Assembly (NCBI RefSeq): GCF_000346755.1
Contig: NZ_ANNV01000025.1
Span: 1-36,679, forward strand
Reading direction: 5' to 3'
DNA: 36,679 nt
From: Pseudomonas sp. CBZ-4
GTDB lineage: Bacteria; Pseudomonadota; Gammaproteobacteria; Pseudomonadales; Pseudomonadaceae
Shown here: in pieces, positions 36,669 through 36,679 of the stretch
Layout: the number at the start of each line of letters is the position of its first letter
How positions within the stretch are numbered: the stretch's first letter is position 1
Notes under the pieces: model-generated
What the model was told of the DNA's origin: nothing
Database searches by the model: none
The model's input: only the letters and a program-made list of their open reading frames with translations
Position numbers and translations under genes: made by a program

Positions 36669-36679
36669 GGGTCAGCTTG

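Overview
The window is a chromosomal segment of a fluorescent Pseudomonas (P. fluorescens complex). This rests on protein families that match Pseudomonas homologues in length and motifs (CadR/CadA, TcyP, PchP, FolA, IlvD, MutM, CoaD), on the gene order fdx-coaD-laoABCR, and on eleven copies of the GTGGGAGC[T/G]GGCTTGCC[T/C]GCGAT repeat (REP) typical of this group. Most of the DNA is GC-rich core genome. The first ~1.2 kb is visibly more AT-rich and looks acquired.

Layout. 33-905 (-): a 290-aa protein with a PD-(D/E)XK nuclease-like N-terminus of the kind found in STAND/Avs-type defence proteins, possibly truncated. It abuts the 3' stump of a thymidylate synthase gene (about 1224-1532), which has lost its catalytic half. 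1674-4446: divergent cadR and cadA, a metal sensor and a Zn/Cd/Pb efflux P-type ATPase, with a MerR-type 19-bp-spacer promoter between them. 4462-11188: a phosphonate (2-aminoethylphosphonate-like) module of LysR regulator, ABC ATPase, fused permease, binding protein, FAD oxidoreductase and a PhnZ-like HD oxygenase. 11185-13915 (-): a DUF2868 membrane protein and a DUF3482 GTPase, translationally overlapped. 13985-14497: folA. 14592-15983 (-): tcyP, cystine uptake. 16223-17281: pchP, periplasmic phosphorylcholine phosphatase. 17488-21541: an iron-starvation sigma factor, its anti-sigma regulator and a TonB-dependent transducer-type siderophore receptor. 21748-23589 (-): ilvD with a strong terminator. 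23879-25612: DUF4153 membrane protein. 25587-26762 (-): Bcr/CflA-like MFS exporter. 26957-28153 (-): rlmI-like rRNA methyltransferase. 28379-30080: HDOD protein and mutM. 30201-31034 (-): ferredoxin and coaD. 31138-35722: a laoABCR-like long-chain alcohol oxidation locus with its divergent TetR regulator. 35756-36610: sseA-like sulfurtransferase.

Genes that work together: cadR controls cadA. The LysR-ABC-FAD-HD group should import an aminophosphonate and break its C-P bond oxidatively, although no PhnY/TmpA-type dioxygenase is present here. FecI/FecR/receptor form a cell-surface signalling loop for a ferri-siderophore. LaoA/LaoC convert alcohol to aldehyde to acid under LaoR, whose likely operator (an 18-bp palindrome) lies inside the lao promoter.

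The most unusual parts are the thyA/nuclease junction at the left edge, the unusual phosphonate gene set, the DUF2868-DUF3482 pair, and the REP pairs, which occur in two opposite topologies and include three loci with an identical loop.
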